Shown here in pieces: positions 8,811 to 17,599 of a stretch of 35,142 nt of DNA. The DNA comes from Gammaproteobacteria bacterium. GTDB taxonomy: Bacteria; Pseudomonadota; Gammaproteobacteria; Methylococcales; Methylomonadaceae. The notes below the pieces were generated by a model, which saw only the letters and a program-made list of their open reading frames with translations, was not told where the DNA came from and ran no database searches. The stretch covers positions 1-35,142 of the forward strand of contig JAJRUF010000143.1 of NCBI GenBank assembly GCA_024277935.1, written 5' to 3'. The translations under genes were made by a program, and so were the position numbers. Numbering within the stretch: position 1 is the stretch's first letter; each line of letters begins with the position of its first letter.

Positions 8811-9199
8811 GGGGCCATTGAAGTCTATTTTAAAGAAGCGAAACAGCACCTTGGCTTATTGAAATAACAAAGCAACCACTATGCCGCTTCTATTGCCTCC
8901 ATTCATTTAGCCTCTATTCGATTTTGTTTTCTGGTGATAGCCAAACAAAGTCAAGGGTATGAGAAAGTTACTCAGGTACCTGATGAGCTTTGTTGTAACA
9001 GTGCAAACATAAGCTTTGCCGCTAATAAATTATGGCAGGTGTTTAAAGCTATTTATTACGGGTGCTTTAAGAGGCATTGAAAACATTACTCGGTGATGCG
9101 GTTACTTCAGTGATGGAAACCATTGAAGCACGCATACAATGCTTTTTCGTTCAAGTCCTTCAACTTGATCCAAAGATGCTTCGACTTGAGGCTTTATAA
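8811..9199 (+). pseudogene. Transposase remnant (3' part), broken by a stop and frame changes
   Basis: Translating from 8811 gives a decayed transposase C-terminus: AIEVYFKEAKQHLGLLK followed by an in-frame TAA, then HYAASIASIHLASIRFCFLV and KLWQVFKAIYYG. A frame change leads to GALRGIENI, a TGA, then DAVTSVMETIEARIQCFF to the final TAA at 9197-9199. The FKEAKQHLG and AASIASIHL patterns are typical of DDE (IS4-like) transposase C-termini, from memory. The N-terminal half and inverted ends are gone. It cannot make an active protein and marks an old insertion between the FliL-like gene and the next small ORF. Confidence 0.75.
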
Positions 9200-9268
9200 A
9201 ACAACGTCTGTAAGCTTTATTTGAGGGTAAAATGAACTCCGAAACTTTAGTTACTTATTTATAATACA

Positions 9269-9305
9269 CGGTCACGGCTTGTTATAAACCCCACATCCGT
9301 GACCG
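9269..9305. terminator. Hairpin downstream of the small minus-strand ORF
   Basis: A perfect 9-base inverted repeat (CGGTCACGG at 9269-9277, complement at 9297-9305) encloses a 19-base loop. It lies just beyond the stop of the 62-residue minus-strand ORF and after the transposase remnant, so it could end transcription from either side. Confidence 0.4.
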
Positions 9306-9319
9306 GATGAAATATATAA

Positions 9320-9508
9320 CTAGGCAGTAATATTAACCTGAGTACCCACAGTATCGGTCACATTATTAACTTGTGACGTTGAGCTCACAACATCATCTTT
9401 ATCACTGTCATTATCAGGTGTAGTTCCCTCTACCTTACTTTCAGCAACTTTAGGAGTAGCTGTAGTTGGTGGTTGAGGAAGTGTATTTGAAACAGATGAA
9501 ACGTCCAT
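9320..9508 (-). CDS. Small acidic Thr/Ser-rich protein of unknown function
   Basis: The start is placed at ATG 9508, preceded by AAAGGA at good spacing; a longer frame to 9550 starts with an unlikely hydrophobic leader. The 62-residue product (MDVSSVSNTLPQPP at the start, GTQVNITA at the end) is rich in Thr, Ser, Val and Asp and looks disordered. The MDVSSV start and the G.QVN..A end recall small YjfB-like putative motility proteins, but the middle does not match and I do not claim the family. It lies between a transposase remnant and a broken gene, so it could be left over from a lost locus. Confidence 0.4.
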   Translation of the reverse strand: MDVSSVSNTLPQPPTTATPKVAESKVEGTTPDNDSDKDDVVSSTSQVNNVTDTVGTQVNITA

Positions 9509-9661
9509 TATTTTTCCTTTAAAAAAATTAAAAATTGTGATTGTAATCACTTGATATTTAGCGGCAACTAAGCAAAGTTCTTTAGGTAAGAAAAAGCACT
9601 TTGTTTATCGCTAAGTGATAATGTTCTTACTACATACACTTTTTAATGACAACTATATGTT

Positions 9662-10260
9662 GTGTTTTGTTCAAAAAAATTATATCTAACTCTATTTATA
9701 GCATTCAGTATCACTTCTTTAGGTAGTTTAACAACTGAAACACAATATTATCCTCCTGAACTGGCTCAGCAGTTACATGCTGTATTTCTAGCGAAAGGGA
9801 TAGGGTATAAGCCTCGAACAAAACATTTTTTGCGAAAGGGTGTGCCTGCTTATACTAACCAGCTTATTCTTCAGGATTCACTTTATTTACTACAACATGC
9901 ACATAACCCTGTGAATTGGTATCCTTGGGGAGATGCCGCTTTTGCTAAAGCTAAAGCTAAAGCTGAAAATAAACCTGTGTTTTTATCAATAGGTTATTCG
10001 ACTTGTCACATGGTGTCATGTTATGGAGGAGGAGAGTTTTGACAATCCGGAGATTGCAGCAGTACTTAACAAATACTTTATTGCTATAAAAGTAGATAGG
10101 GAAAGTAGACCCGATATTGTTTCAGTTTATATGGAAGCGGTTATGCTGTTGACAGGTCGAGGTGGGTGGCCCACGTCAAACTTTTTAACGCCGGAAGGCA
10201 AGACCTTTTATGGTGCGAGTTATATTCCACCTGAACCATTTAAAACCGGCTCTTTTGGCA
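9662..10260 (+). pseudogene. DUF255 (thioredoxin-like, YyaL/SSP411 family) gene, frameshifted and truncated
   Basis: The first part encodes a hydrophobic leader followed by a DUF255 start: [16 protein letters not shown] and [13 protein letters not shown]. At about 10007-10010 the sequence reads TGTCACATGG where the family motif CHWCHVM needs TGTCACTGG, so one extra A breaks the frame exactly in the redox motif. The original frame resumes as [28 protein letters not shown] and [14 protein letters not shown]. The match stops near SYIPPEPF, after which the sequence is unrelated and soon meets a stop. Full-length family members are far longer (over 500 residues). A GCTAAA triplet run (about 9946-9963) encodes KAKAKA. 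It is a clear pseudogene. Confidence 0.88.
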
Positions 10261-10415
10261 ACAACTATATTGACAATTACCGCCTTTCTTTTTCTAATAG
10301 AAGCCATAATCATCCGAATTCAGTACGTCATAGAATTATGACGGACTATTGACGTTCTATGATAGTCAAAATGATACAAAAAGTACATAAATAAACAGGA
10401 ATAATTCGATATAAA

Positions 10416-11399
10416 ATGAGTAATAACAGGGTTATACCGGATCACACATTCTCTGTAGCACCTATGCTCGATTGGACGGATAAGCACTGCCGTTATTTCC
10501 ATCGGCTATTAACTAAAAAGGCTCTTTTATATACTGAAATGGTGACTACGGGTGCTATTTTGCATGGGGGGTCTGAGCGTTTTCTGGCTTTTAATGTGGC
10601 TGAGTCGCCTGTTGCATTTCAGTTGGGCGGAAGTAATCCGGTTGATTTGGCTCGGTGTGCTCAGCTTGTTGAGCAGTATGGCTATAGTGAGGTTAATCTT
10701 AATGTGGGGTGTCCAAGTGACCGGGTTCAAAATGGCCGGTTTGGTGCGTGTTTGATGGCCGAACCTGTGTTGGTGGCTGAATGTGTTTCTGCAATGAAAG
10801 AGTTTGTTAGCATCCCTGTCACTGTAAAGTCTCGCATTGGTATTGATGATCAAGACTCTTATGCAGAGTTGGTGAGATTTGTCTCTACTGTTGCTGGTGG
10901 AGGTTGTCAAGATTTTATCATTCATGCTAGAAAGGCTTGGTTAAAAGGCTTGTCTCCAAAACAGAATAGAGAGGTGCCCCCCTTATGCTACGAAATTGTT
11001 TATCAAATAAAACAAGATTTTCCTGAGTTAAATATTAGTTTAAATGGTGGAGTTACTTCCTTGGCGGCTGCAACTGATGTTTTACAGTATGTTGATGGTG
11101 TGATGGTTGGGCGTGAAGCCTATCATAATCCTTATTTATTAGCTCAAGTTGATAAGCAAATTTATGGTATGTCGGGTGATATTAAGACGCGGCATCAAGT
11201 GGTGATGGAATTAATCCCTTATATTCAGCAGCATTTGTATGAAGGAGGGCGATTGCATAATATTACGCGACATATTTTAGGGCTTTTTCATGGTGTGGCT
11301 GGTGCGCGGTTATGGCGTAGATGTTTAAGTGAGAAAGGAACTAAAAAGGGGGCGAATGAGGCTGTTTTATTAGAGGCATTAAACAATATCCGACTATGA
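10416..11399 (+). CDS. dusA: DusA, tRNA-dihydrouridine synthase A
   Basis: DusA uses FMN and NADPH to reduce uridines in the D-loop of tRNA. The 327-residue protein has the APMLDWTD FMN-site motif (15-22), the family motif NVGCPSDRVQNGRFGACLM with the catalytic Cys99, and the HARKAWLKGLSPKQNR and LNGGV segments typical of DusA rather than DusB/DusC. It starts 156 bases after the recognisable end of the broken DUF255 gene; two small hairpins (10326-10343 and 10344-10367) lie just upstream. FolE follows 45 bases downstream. Confidence 0.95.
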   Translation: MSNNRVIPDHTFSVAPMLDWTDKHCRYFHRLLTKKALLYTEMVTTGAILHGGSERFLAFNVAESPVAFQLGGSNPVDLARCAQLVEQYGYSEVNLNVGCPSDRVQNGRFGACLMAEPVLVAECVSAMKEFVSIPVTVKSRIGIDDQDSYAELVRFVSTVAGGGCQDFIIHARKAWLKGLSPKQNREVPPLCYEIVYQIKQDFPELNISLNGGVTSLAAATDVLQYVDGVMVGREAYHNPYLLAQVDKQIYGMSGDIKTRHQVVMELIPYIQQHLYEGGRLHNITRHILGLFHGVAGARLWRRCLSEKGTKKGANEAVLLEALNNIRL

Positions 11400-11444
11400 T
11401 ATAATTCTGCCTCATTACTGCTTGATATAGACGGAGACAAAACG

Positions 11445-11996
11445 GTGGAAGATCTTTTTTCCAAAATTATTACAGAAATTGGTGAAGACGTAACCCGAGA
11501 GGGATTAGTTGATACACCAAAGCGCGCAGCTAAAGCCTTTAAGTTTTTAAATAATGGTTATGATAAAACACTGGAAGAAGTTCTAAACGGTGCAATCTTT
11601 GAAGCAGATACTGAGGATATGGTTATCGTAAAAGATGTTGAATTATATTCACTGTGTGAACATCATTTACTGCCTTTTATTGGTAAATGCCATATTGCTT
11701 ATATTCCTGATGGTAAAGTATTGGGCTTATCTAAGCTGGCGCGTATTGTTGATATGTATGCCAGAAGACTGCAAATTCAGGAAAAGTTAACCAAACAAAT
11801 TGCTGATGCCGTTGAACTATCAATTGGTGCCAAAGGTGTTGCCGTTGTTGTTGAAGCGAAGCATTTATGTATGATGATGCGAGGTGTTGAAAAACAAAAC
11901 TCTGTCATGACTACATCAGTGATGTCGGGAATTTTTAGAGAGGACCGTAGTACTCGGATGGAGTTTTTAAATTTAATTAATCGAAATTCGAATTAA
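11445..11996 (+). CDS. folE: FolE, GTP cyclohydrolase I
   Basis: FolE converts GTP to dihydroneopterin triphosphate, the first step to folate and, in methylotrophs, probably also to methanopterin-type cofactors. The 183-residue protein begins with GTG at 11445, preceded by ACGGAGA. Zinc ligands are visible as Cys71 and His74 in [11 protein letters not shown] and Cys142 in [10 protein letters not shown]. It is shorter than E. coli FolE, lacking the N-terminal extension, as in many bacteria. It lies downstream of dusA with a short gap. Confidence 0.96.
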   Translation: MEDLFSKIITEIGEDVTREGLVDTPKRAAKAFKFLNNGYDKTLEEVLNGAIFEADTEDMVIVKDVELYSLCEHHLLPFIGKCHIAYIPDGKVLGLSKLARIVDMYARRLQIQEKLTKQIADAVELSIGAKGVAVVVEAKHLCMMMRGVEKQNSVMTTSVMSGIFREDRSTRMEFLNLINRNSN

Positions 11997-12015
11997 TCAA
12001 ATTTTTCATTATATG

Positions 12016-12141
12016 ACATGATGTTTTTTTAAGAAAATAACATCATGTTAATTGATTTGAGCCACTCCTTTATTACCGTAATAAGTCACTCGACTTATGC
12101 AAATTTATATTTTAAGTGTGCTGGTTTTTTTAAGCAGCACA
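12016..12141. terminator. Three consecutive small hairpins after folE
   Basis: After folE there are three separate stems: ACATGATGTT (12016-12025) with its complement at 12039-12048; ATAAGTC (12081-12087) with 12092-12098; and TGTGCTG (12117-12123) with 12135-12141. None has a classic T-tract after the stem, although T-runs lie in two loops. Together they probably end the folE transcript. Confidence 0.4.
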
Positions 12142-12195
12142 ATTAAATTATCACCAAGCTTAAATATTACCTTATTGAAATAATCGGAGTCTCAG

Positions 12196-12396
12196 ATGAG
12201 AGAGTATGATAGAAATAATTGCGCATTTTGTCGATTAATGCGTAGTCTTGCCTTTACCGGTGTTGGAATGGCAATTGGTAGTGGCTCTGCTTATTTGCTT
12301 GGGGCAAGTCAGGAAAATATTTACCTATCGGGTATTGTTGTTTCTACCATTATTGTTTTTGGGATGTTAGATAAAAGTAAATATAAAAAGAAGTGA
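12196..12396 (+). CDS. Small membrane protein with N-terminal CxxC
   Basis: The 66-residue product starts with a polar segment containing CAFC (Cys9, Cys12). It then has two hydrophobic stretches (about 17-36 and 42-58) and a lysine-rich end (DKSKYKKK), consistent with a two-pass inner-membrane protein. The ATG follows CGGAG. I know no family for it. Its stop lies 8 bases before the ATG of a membrane-spanning MutS-like ATPase, and that gene's ribosome site (GAGGGG) overlaps this stop, so the two are almost certainly translated from the same transcript and may work together. Confidence 0.6.
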   Translation: MREYDRNNCAFCRLMRSLAFTGVGMAIGSGSAYLLGASQENIYLSGIVVSTIIVFGMLDKSKYKKK

Positions 12397-12404
12397 GGGG
12401 TCTG

Positions 12405-14000
12405 ATGAAGCAGAATATTTTACAAAGCTGGAATAATAAGTGGCCTGAGGTTAAATCTACTAAACCCTTAGCTACAGGCGAAGGCGTAATTGACCAAGCG
12501 AGCTTTGATACAATTGAGGTGGGTAAGGTCTTTGATGTAGTCAACCAAGCCAGCACGATTGCTGGACAGTCAGTGTTGTATCGTTCTTTAGCTCAGCCCT
12601 CTTGTTCACTGGATGAAATTAAGGCTAAACAACAAGCTGTTGAGGAAATCAAAAATAACCAGGCTGTTAGGGATAATGTAGAAAATATTGTTATAAGTTC
12701 TGCAGAAAAAGAACGGTCTTTGTATCTGTTATTGTTTGGTGAGTTTTTAGGTTCAATGGGAACTGCTCGAGAAGCTCAGCAAATTGAGGGTTATGGTTAT
12801 CGGCAATATCGTCAAGGTGTACGTTTTATGTTAAACCTGAGTGAATCTATTTATTCTTCAGGAGAGCCGGAAAGCCCTTACCTTAGAGCTATCTTTAATA
12901 AAATTAATATATTTACTGAGAGTCGAGTTCACTCCCTGATGGAGGGGCCTGTTTACAATACGGAAAAAGGCTTTAAAACAAAAAAAGAGCGGAAAGGTTC
13001 CTTTGTTCCTGCAACAATATTTGTTCCTCAAATATTTAAACCATTACTTATTATGCTTGTACTGGTGGGGATCTGGATGTTTTCACAATTTATAAGTTAC
13101 AGTATCCCAGGACTTTCTTTTGGTAGTGGTGCAATGTCTGGAGCCCTGTTTGCACCTGCTTTATTGATTTATTTTCCTCTTGTTGGAACCTATGACCGTG
13201 ATAGTTGCATTATCCCTTTGCGAGAGGAATTTAAAAATTCCAAAGAATTGGGGGATGCTTTGGATGCTTTGGGGCAACTGGATGAATTATTAGCTTTTAT
13301 TAAATTCTCAGAAAAATATGGGAGTAACCTTATTTTGCCTACAGTGAAAGAGGGTGAGCATCATTCGATTGAGCTTATAGATGCTAAAAACCCAGTACTT
13401 GGTATGCAAAATGAAAGCTATGTGGGAAATGATTTTACCCTAGATAAAGAAAAACTGGTTTTTGTGACAGGGCCAAATAGTGGAGGTAAAACAGCTTTTT
13501 GTAAAACTATCACCCAGATTCAGGTTTTAGCACAAATTGGTTGTTATGTCCCTGCACAAGAAGCGATATTGAGTGTTGCAGATAAAATATTTTATCAGGC
13601 ACCTGAAATCAGCCATTTAGATGATGGGGAAGGGCGTTTTGGTACGGAGTTAAAACGAACTAAGGCTATTTTTCTCGCGACCACTGCAAAAAGTCTGGTT
13701 GTACTTGATGAGCTTTCTGAAGGCACGACCTTTGAGGAGAAAATGGAATCTTCATCTAATGTGCTTGATGGTTTTTACCGTAAAGGAAATAGTACCATTT
13801 TAATCACTCACAATCATCAGTTGGTGGATTTGTTCGTTGATAAAGGTGAAGGCGTTGCAATGCAGGTTGAGTTTAAAGATGAGCTACCAAGCTATAAATT
13901 AGTTGCTGGAATTTCGCGTGTGAGTCATGCTGATAGAGTCGCTAAGAAAATTGGGTTTTCTAAAGAAGATATTAATAGTTATTTAGCAGATAAAAAATAA
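12405..14000 (+). CDS. Membrane-anchored MutS-family ATPase
   Basis: The ATG at 12405 is preferred (GAGGGG just upstream) over an in-frame GTG at 12393. The 531-residue protein has an N-terminal helical region like the MutS core/lever. Two hydrophobic segments follow (about 210-235 and 245-262), then a C-terminal MutS-type ABC ATPase with Walker A GPNSGGKTAF (about 355), a signature-like DGEGRFGTELKR, Walker B LVVLDELSEGT (about 431) and the switch His in ILITHNHQ. The N-terminal mismatch-recognition domain of true MutS is absent. Such MutS-like ATPases with membrane segments are not known to do mismatch repair; their role is unclear. purT starts 9 bases after it. Confidence 0.85.
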   Translation: MKQNILQSWNNKWPEVKSTKPLATGEGVIDQASFDTIEVGKVFDVVNQASTIAGQSVLYRSLAQPSCSLDEIKAKQQAVEEIKNNQAVRDNVENIVISSAEKERSLYLLLFGEFLGSMGTAREAQQIEGYGYRQYRQGVRFMLNLSESIYSSGEPESPYLRAIFNKINIFTESRVHSLMEGPVYNTEKGFKTKKERKGSFVPATIFVPQIFKPLLIMLVLVGIWMFSQFISYSIPGLSFGSGAMSGALFAPALLIYFPLVGTYDRDSCIIPLREEFKNSKELGDALDALGQLDELLAFIKFSEKYGSNLILPTVKEGEHHSIELIDAKNPVLGMQNESYVGNDFTLDKEKLVFVTGPNSGGKTAFCKTITQIQVLAQIGCYVPAQEAILSVADKIFYQAPEISHLDDGEGRFGTELKRTKAIFLATTAKSLVVLDELSEGTTFEEKMESSSNVLDGFYRKGNSTILITHNHQLVDLFVDKGEGVAMQVEFKDELPSYKLVAGISRVSHADRVAKKIGFSKEDINSYLADKK

Positions 14001-14009
14001 AGGCTTGTA

Positions 14010-15203
14010 ATGAAAATTGGAACAGCACTAACAAAAAATGCAACCAAAGCGATGTTGTTGGGGAGTGGGGAGTTGGGTAAAGAGATTGCTATTTCTTTAC
14101 AGCGATATGGGGTTGAGGTGATTGCGGTGGATCGTTACCAGAATGCTCCTGCACAGCAAGTAGCCCACCGATCTTATGTTATTGATATGACAGATGTTCA
14201 AGCAGTTAAGCAGCTTATAGCCGCTGAAAAGCCCAGTTTTATAATTCCTGAAATTGAAGCAATCGCTACAGCAGCTTTGGCTGAAATTGAAGCCGAAGGT
14301 ATTTCTCAGGTTGTGCCTAATGCCAGGGCGGTGCAGTTAACCATGAACCGGGAAGGAATTCGGACCATGGCTGCAGAAGAACTGGGTGTTCCCACATCTA
14401 GTTATGCTTTTGCAGAAACCTATGCGGAGTTAAAAACGGCTGTAGCAAATGGTATAGGCTATCCTTGTTTTATTAAGCCTACGATGTCTTCATCTGGAAA
14501 AGGCCAGTCAATGGTTAAGTCAGAAGAGTCGCTTGAGCAAGCTTGGTTATATGCCAAGTCAGGTGGTCGGACGGATACGGGTAAAGTTATTGTAGAAGGT
14601 GCTGTTGATTTTGATTATGAGATTACGCTTTTAACAGTAAGAGCATTAAATGAACAAGGTGTAATTGAAACACATTTTTGTCAGCCCATTGGGCATAGGC
14701 AAGAAAATGGTGATTACAGAGAAAGCTGGCAACCCCAGGAAATGTCTGCTATTGCTTTAGCAAAGGCTGAAGATATTGCTGCAAAAGTGACAGCTAATAT
14801 TAGTGGTTTAGGTTTGTTTGGGGTTGAGTTATTTATTAAGGCTGACAATGTGTGGTTTAGTGAGGTGAGTCCGCGCCCTCATGATACAGGAATGGTGACG
14901 ATGGTCACGCAACGGCAAACTGAGTTTGATTTGCATGTTAGAGCGATTTTAGGTTTACCTGTTTCTACCTTATTGGATAAAACAGGCGCGAGTGCTGTTA
15001 TCCTGGGTGGAATTGATGCTAAAGGTGTGAAGTATAGCGGGCTAGACGAAGCTTTGTCCGATTCAGATGTTGATATTAGATTGTTTGCAAAACCTGAAGC
15101 ATTTGTTGCTAGACGAATGGGGGTTGCACTGGCAACTGCCGAGAATGTGACTGAAGCCATAGAAAAAGCTGTTAAAGCAGCTAAGATTGTAAAAGTTACT
15201 TAA
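14010..15203 (+). CDS. purT: PurT, formate-dependent GAR transformylase 2
   Basis: PurT is an ATP-grasp enzyme that makes formylglycinamide ribonucleotide directly from formate and ATP in purine synthesis. The 397-residue protein has [10 protein letters not shown] (16-25), the ATP-grasp glycine-rich loop [11 protein letters not shown], the EITLLTVR strand and the C-terminal [11 protein letters not shown] metal/ATP site. Length is that of the family. The 9-base gap after the MutS-like gene suggests cotranscription. A formate-using enzyme suits an organism whose C1 metabolism makes formate. Confidence 0.96.
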   Translation: MKIGTALTKNATKAMLLGSGELGKEIAISLQRYGVEVIAVDRYQNAPAQQVAHRSYVIDMTDVQAVKQLIAAEKPSFIIPEIEAIATAALAEIEAEGISQVVPNARAVQLTMNREGIRTMAAEELGVPTSSYAFAETYAELKTAVANGIGYPCFIKPTMSSSGKGQSMVKSEESLEQAWLYAKSGGRTDTGKVIVEGAVDFDYEITLLTVRALNEQGVIETHFCQPIGHRQENGDYRESWQPQEMSAIALAKAEDIAAKVTANISGLGLFGVELFIKADNVWFSEVSPRPHDTGMVTMVTQRQTEFDLHVRAILGLPVSTLLDKTGASAVILGGIDAKGVKYSGLDEALSDSDVDIRLFAKPEAFVARRMGVALATAENVTEAIEKAVKAAKIVKVT

Positions 15204-15217
15204 TGTAGGTTTTATAA

Positions 15218-15793
15218 ATGAATAGTTTGTTGGGTTTTATAATACTTTTAATATTTTCAACTTCTAGTGTGGCAGATGTATATAAACGCACCGCTGCGGA
15301 TGGGCGAGTTTATTATACAGACGCCCCTGTAAAAGGGTTTAAGTATAAGCGTATTATTCGTACCAAACCTAAAAGCTATGCAAGTGCATATAAGCATTTA
15401 GCAAAAAATAAAAAGAAATACGCCCCTCTGATTGCTAAAGCCGCTGAAAAATATCAAATTGATGCTAAATTATTACATGCAGTTATTCAAACTGAGTCGG
15501 CCTATGATGTAAAGGCTGTTTCTTCGGTAGGTGCAGTGGGTTTAATGCAGTTAATGCCGGCTACGGCAAAGCGGTATGGTGTATCCAACAGAAAAAATGC
15601 GGCACAAAATATTGATGGCGGTACTCAATATATAAAGGATTTATTTAACATGTTTGATTCAAATCTTGACTTGGTCCTTGCCAGTTATAATGCAGGTGAA
15701 GGTGCCGTCAAAAAATATAACAACACTATTCCTCCTTACCCAGAAACTCAAGGATATGTCAGAAAAGTGCTGAGCTTGTATAATAAGTTATAG
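15218..15793 (+). CDS. Exported lytic transglycosylase (SLT, GH23) with DUF4124 start
   Basis: The 191-residue protein has a signal peptide (about residues 1-19, ending SSVAD). A short DUF4124-like segment follows (VYKRTAADGRVYYTDAP, 21-37), then an SLT domain with the catalytic Glu93 in AVIQTESAYD, the GAVGLMQLMPATAKRYGV motif and the SYNAGEGAV segment. It would cleave peptidoglycan between MurNAc and GlcNAc in the periplasm, giving 1,6-anhydro products of the kind NagZ helps recycle. It starts 14 bases after purT. Confidence 0.92.
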   Translation: MNSLLGFIILLIFSTSSVADVYKRTAADGRVYYTDAPVKGFKYKRIIRTKPKSYASAYKHLAKNKKKYAPLIAKAAEKYQIDAKLLHAVIQTESAYDVKAVSSVGAVGLMQLMPATAKRYGVSNRKNAAQNIDGGTQYIKDLFNMFDSNLDLVLASYNAGEGAVKKYNNTIPPYPETQGYVRKVLSLYNKL

Positions 15794-15816
15794 TATGTAT
15801 TTTTTAAGCACTTAAT

Positions 15817-16680
15817 ATGGATGAGCTTAGCCCGCAATCATTAATTAAAGGTTCACTGGAAATTTTTTCGCTTCCAGATATTTATTTTCAAATAGCTGAG
15901 ATGATTGCCGACCCGCGATATACTGCTATTGATCTTGGAAATGTTATTGCCAAAGATCCAGGCTTAAGTATTAGATTGTTAAAAATTGTTAACAGTTCTT
16001 TTTATGGTTTTCAGGCTAAAGTGGATACCATATCTCGTGCTATAACTATTGTGGGTGTTGAGGATTTAAAGAACCTGGTTTTAGCAACCTCGGTAATAGA
16101 TAAATTTAGCAAAATCTCTGTTGAACTGGTTGATATGACCGACTTTTGGATGAGTAGTGTACGTTGTGGTGTTGTGGCCAAGTTACTCGCTAAAAAAAGT
16201 TCAGTTTTACATTGTGAAAGACTTTTTTTGGCGGGATTGTTGCATGATATAGGTTCTTTGGTGATGTATAATAAAATCCCTGCAGAATCTCAGGAAATTT
16301 TACAGGCTGCTAATTATGACAGGCAAATTGTTGCAGTGATTGAGCAGCAAGTGTTGGGTTTTACCCATGCTGATATTGGCTTTGAGTTAATTAAGTCCTG
16401 GGGTTTGCCTGAGTCCTTGTTTGAGGCAGTGGGTTGTCACCTTGAGCCAGAACTTTCACTGGTTCACCGCTTGGATGCCCACCTGTTAAATTTAGCTTTT
16501 CGCCTGACTAATTCTCTTCAGCAAGGCATGTTGCTTGAAGAGATGCTGTCTGAATTTACAGATGAATACCTACAGCTTATGCGACTTGATAGAAGTATGA
16601 TTGCTGAAGTCGTGGAGCTTACTGATGATGAGTTTTCACAAGTTTTTGAATTGATGATGCCTAGCAAAAGGTTTCATTAG
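15817..16680 (+). CDS. HDOD-domain signalling protein
   Basis: The 287-residue protein has one HDOD domain: the N-terminal LPDIYFQIAEMI...DLGNVIAKDPGLSIRLLKIVNSSFYGF pattern (in segments), the central ITIVGVEDLKNLVLA, and the degenerate HD motif LAGLLHDIGSLVMY near residue 145. HDOD proteins are related to HD phosphohydrolases but mostly lack the metal site. They act in cell-cycle, motility and biofilm control, sometimes with c-di-GMP pathways. No other domain is attached. It starts 23 bases after the transglycosylase. Confidence 0.9.
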   Translation: MDELSPQSLIKGSLEIFSLPDIYFQIAEMIADPRYTAIDLGNVIAKDPGLSIRLLKIVNSSFYGFQAKVDTISRAITIVGVEDLKNLVLATSVIDKFSKISVELVDMTDFWMSSVRCGVVAKLLAKKSSVLHCERLFLAGLLHDIGSLVMYNKIPAESQEILQAANYDRQIVAVIEQQVLGFTHADIGFELIKSWGLPESLFEAVGCHLEPELSLVHRLDAHLLNLAFRLTNSLQQGMLLEEMLSEFTDEYLQLMRLDRSMIAEVVELTDDEFSQVFELMMPSKRFH

Positions 16681-16918
16681 AGTACGCATAGCAAAAATAG
16701 GCAACACATCAATGATACAAAGATACGCTTTCGTACCTCAGTCCCCCCTATATTGCTAATAGAAAACGACCAACTTTCAGATAAATGCTTTACTCGAAAA
16801 GGTAGCTTGCTATTTTCAATATTGATAGCATTAAACAATAATTAATTCTATTGATAATAAAGCCAGAGAGTTAATGGGTATGGGTGGTCGAAAATAGCTA
16901 CTTAAAAAACGAATAAAT
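16681..16918. other. Non-coding gap between convergent genes
   Basis: A 238-base AT-rich gap between the HDOD gene and the minus-strand regulator gene. I see no convincing ORF, RNA gene or strong terminator in it. Confidence 0.5.
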
Positions 16919-17359
16919 TCACCTCTTCTCAGCTGAAAAGTATTTCTGTTCAAAATACAGCTTTAACCAAGTGTCCGTATCAATATTCTTATTCTCAACT
17001 CGATGAAGTTTTTCCAGCCGGTTTCTAACGGCATGGTGAGGTAAAATTAATAGCTCAATATCACTCATTGGCACCAACTTCTCAGGTGACAACTCTTTAT
17101 GGTTAATAATTTTGTATAACTGGGGTTTTTTAAACCCTAGGCTATAGTTAAGTTCCTCTCTAAGCTCCAAAAATAAAGGTAGTAATTCAAAACCACTGCA
17201 AGAAGAGTCTAGTAATGTGTCCAGTTGAGCTAATAACTGGCTTACTGCTAGGCGATACATATCCGATTCCCTGACTAATAAACGTGAAGCAATTGACTGT
17301 ATAGCCTGCCTGTCATCATTGTTAAGTCGTAGAGATACAATGTGTTTAAGATCCGTCAT
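16919..17359 (-). CDS. Ribbon-helix-helix-like protein, candidate local regulator
   Basis: The 146-residue product has an N-terminal segment (about residues 7-45) with the strand HIVSLRLNND and two helices, DRQAIQSIASRLL and RESDMYRLAVSQLLAQL. This is the layout of Arc/MetJ/CopG ribbon-helix-helix DNA-binding domains. The remaining 100 residues have no recognised domain. It has no signal peptide. The gene is transcribed away from the c-di-GMP riboswitch leader, and two copies of the element TGTAATACGTTT lie in the shared control region. This fits autoregulation plus control of the facing locus, which is an inference. Fold assignment is from pattern only. Confidence 0.6.
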   Translation of the reverse strand: MTDLKHIVSLRLNNDDRQAIQSIASRLLVRESDMYRLAVSQLLAQLDTLLDSSCSGFELLPLFLELREELNYSLGFKKPQLYKIINHKELSPEKLVPMSDIELLILPHHAVRNRLEKLHRVENKNIDTDTWLKLYFEQKYFSAEKR

Positions 17360-17440
17360 TTATGTATTTATCTAAAAGAATAATTAACCGTTAAATATAT
17401 AACAATTACATGACGGCTTGGTTACAAAACTCAAAAAATA

Positions 17441-17466
17441 CATTTGTAATACGTTTAACACAAATG
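17441..17466. promoter_or_regulatory. Operator-like element, copy 1 (TGTAATACGTTT in a dyad)
   Basis: The core TGTAATACGTTT (17445-17456) lies inside a dyad whose 7-base arms CATTTGT (17441-17447) and ACAAATG (17460-17466) are perfect complements. It is 82 bases upstream of the minus-strand regulator start. The 15 bases ATTTGTAATACGTTT are identical to copy 3 upstream of the DUF2341-ExbB gene. Confidence 0.6.
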
Positions 17467-17527
17467 ACATATTTCCTTAATGTAAATGTAATATTCAATA
17501 GAGACAATTAAAAAAGGCATTAAATTT

Positions 17528-17556
17528 ATATGTAATACGTTTCATACAAATGTAAT
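17528..17556. promoter_or_regulatory. Operator-like element, copy 2
   Basis: The core TGTAATACGTTT (17531-17542) is followed by CATACAAATG, nearly the same half-dyad as copy 1, and then GTAATG (17552-17557). The core of copy 1 starts 86 bases before this one. An AAATAAAT tract follows at about 17577, as it also does downstream of copy 3. A weak promoter candidate (CTGTCA at 17561, 17 bases, TATGAA at 17584) lies just after, which would place the element at the -35 region. Confidence 0.55.
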
Positions 17557-17599
17557 GGAACTGTCACTGTAATTTTAAATAAATATGAAAGAATGTGCG

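Noticed and set aside
10527-10925. 132-residue minus-strand frame
   Set aside because: It lies wholly inside dusA, which has all family motifs; it is a shadow.
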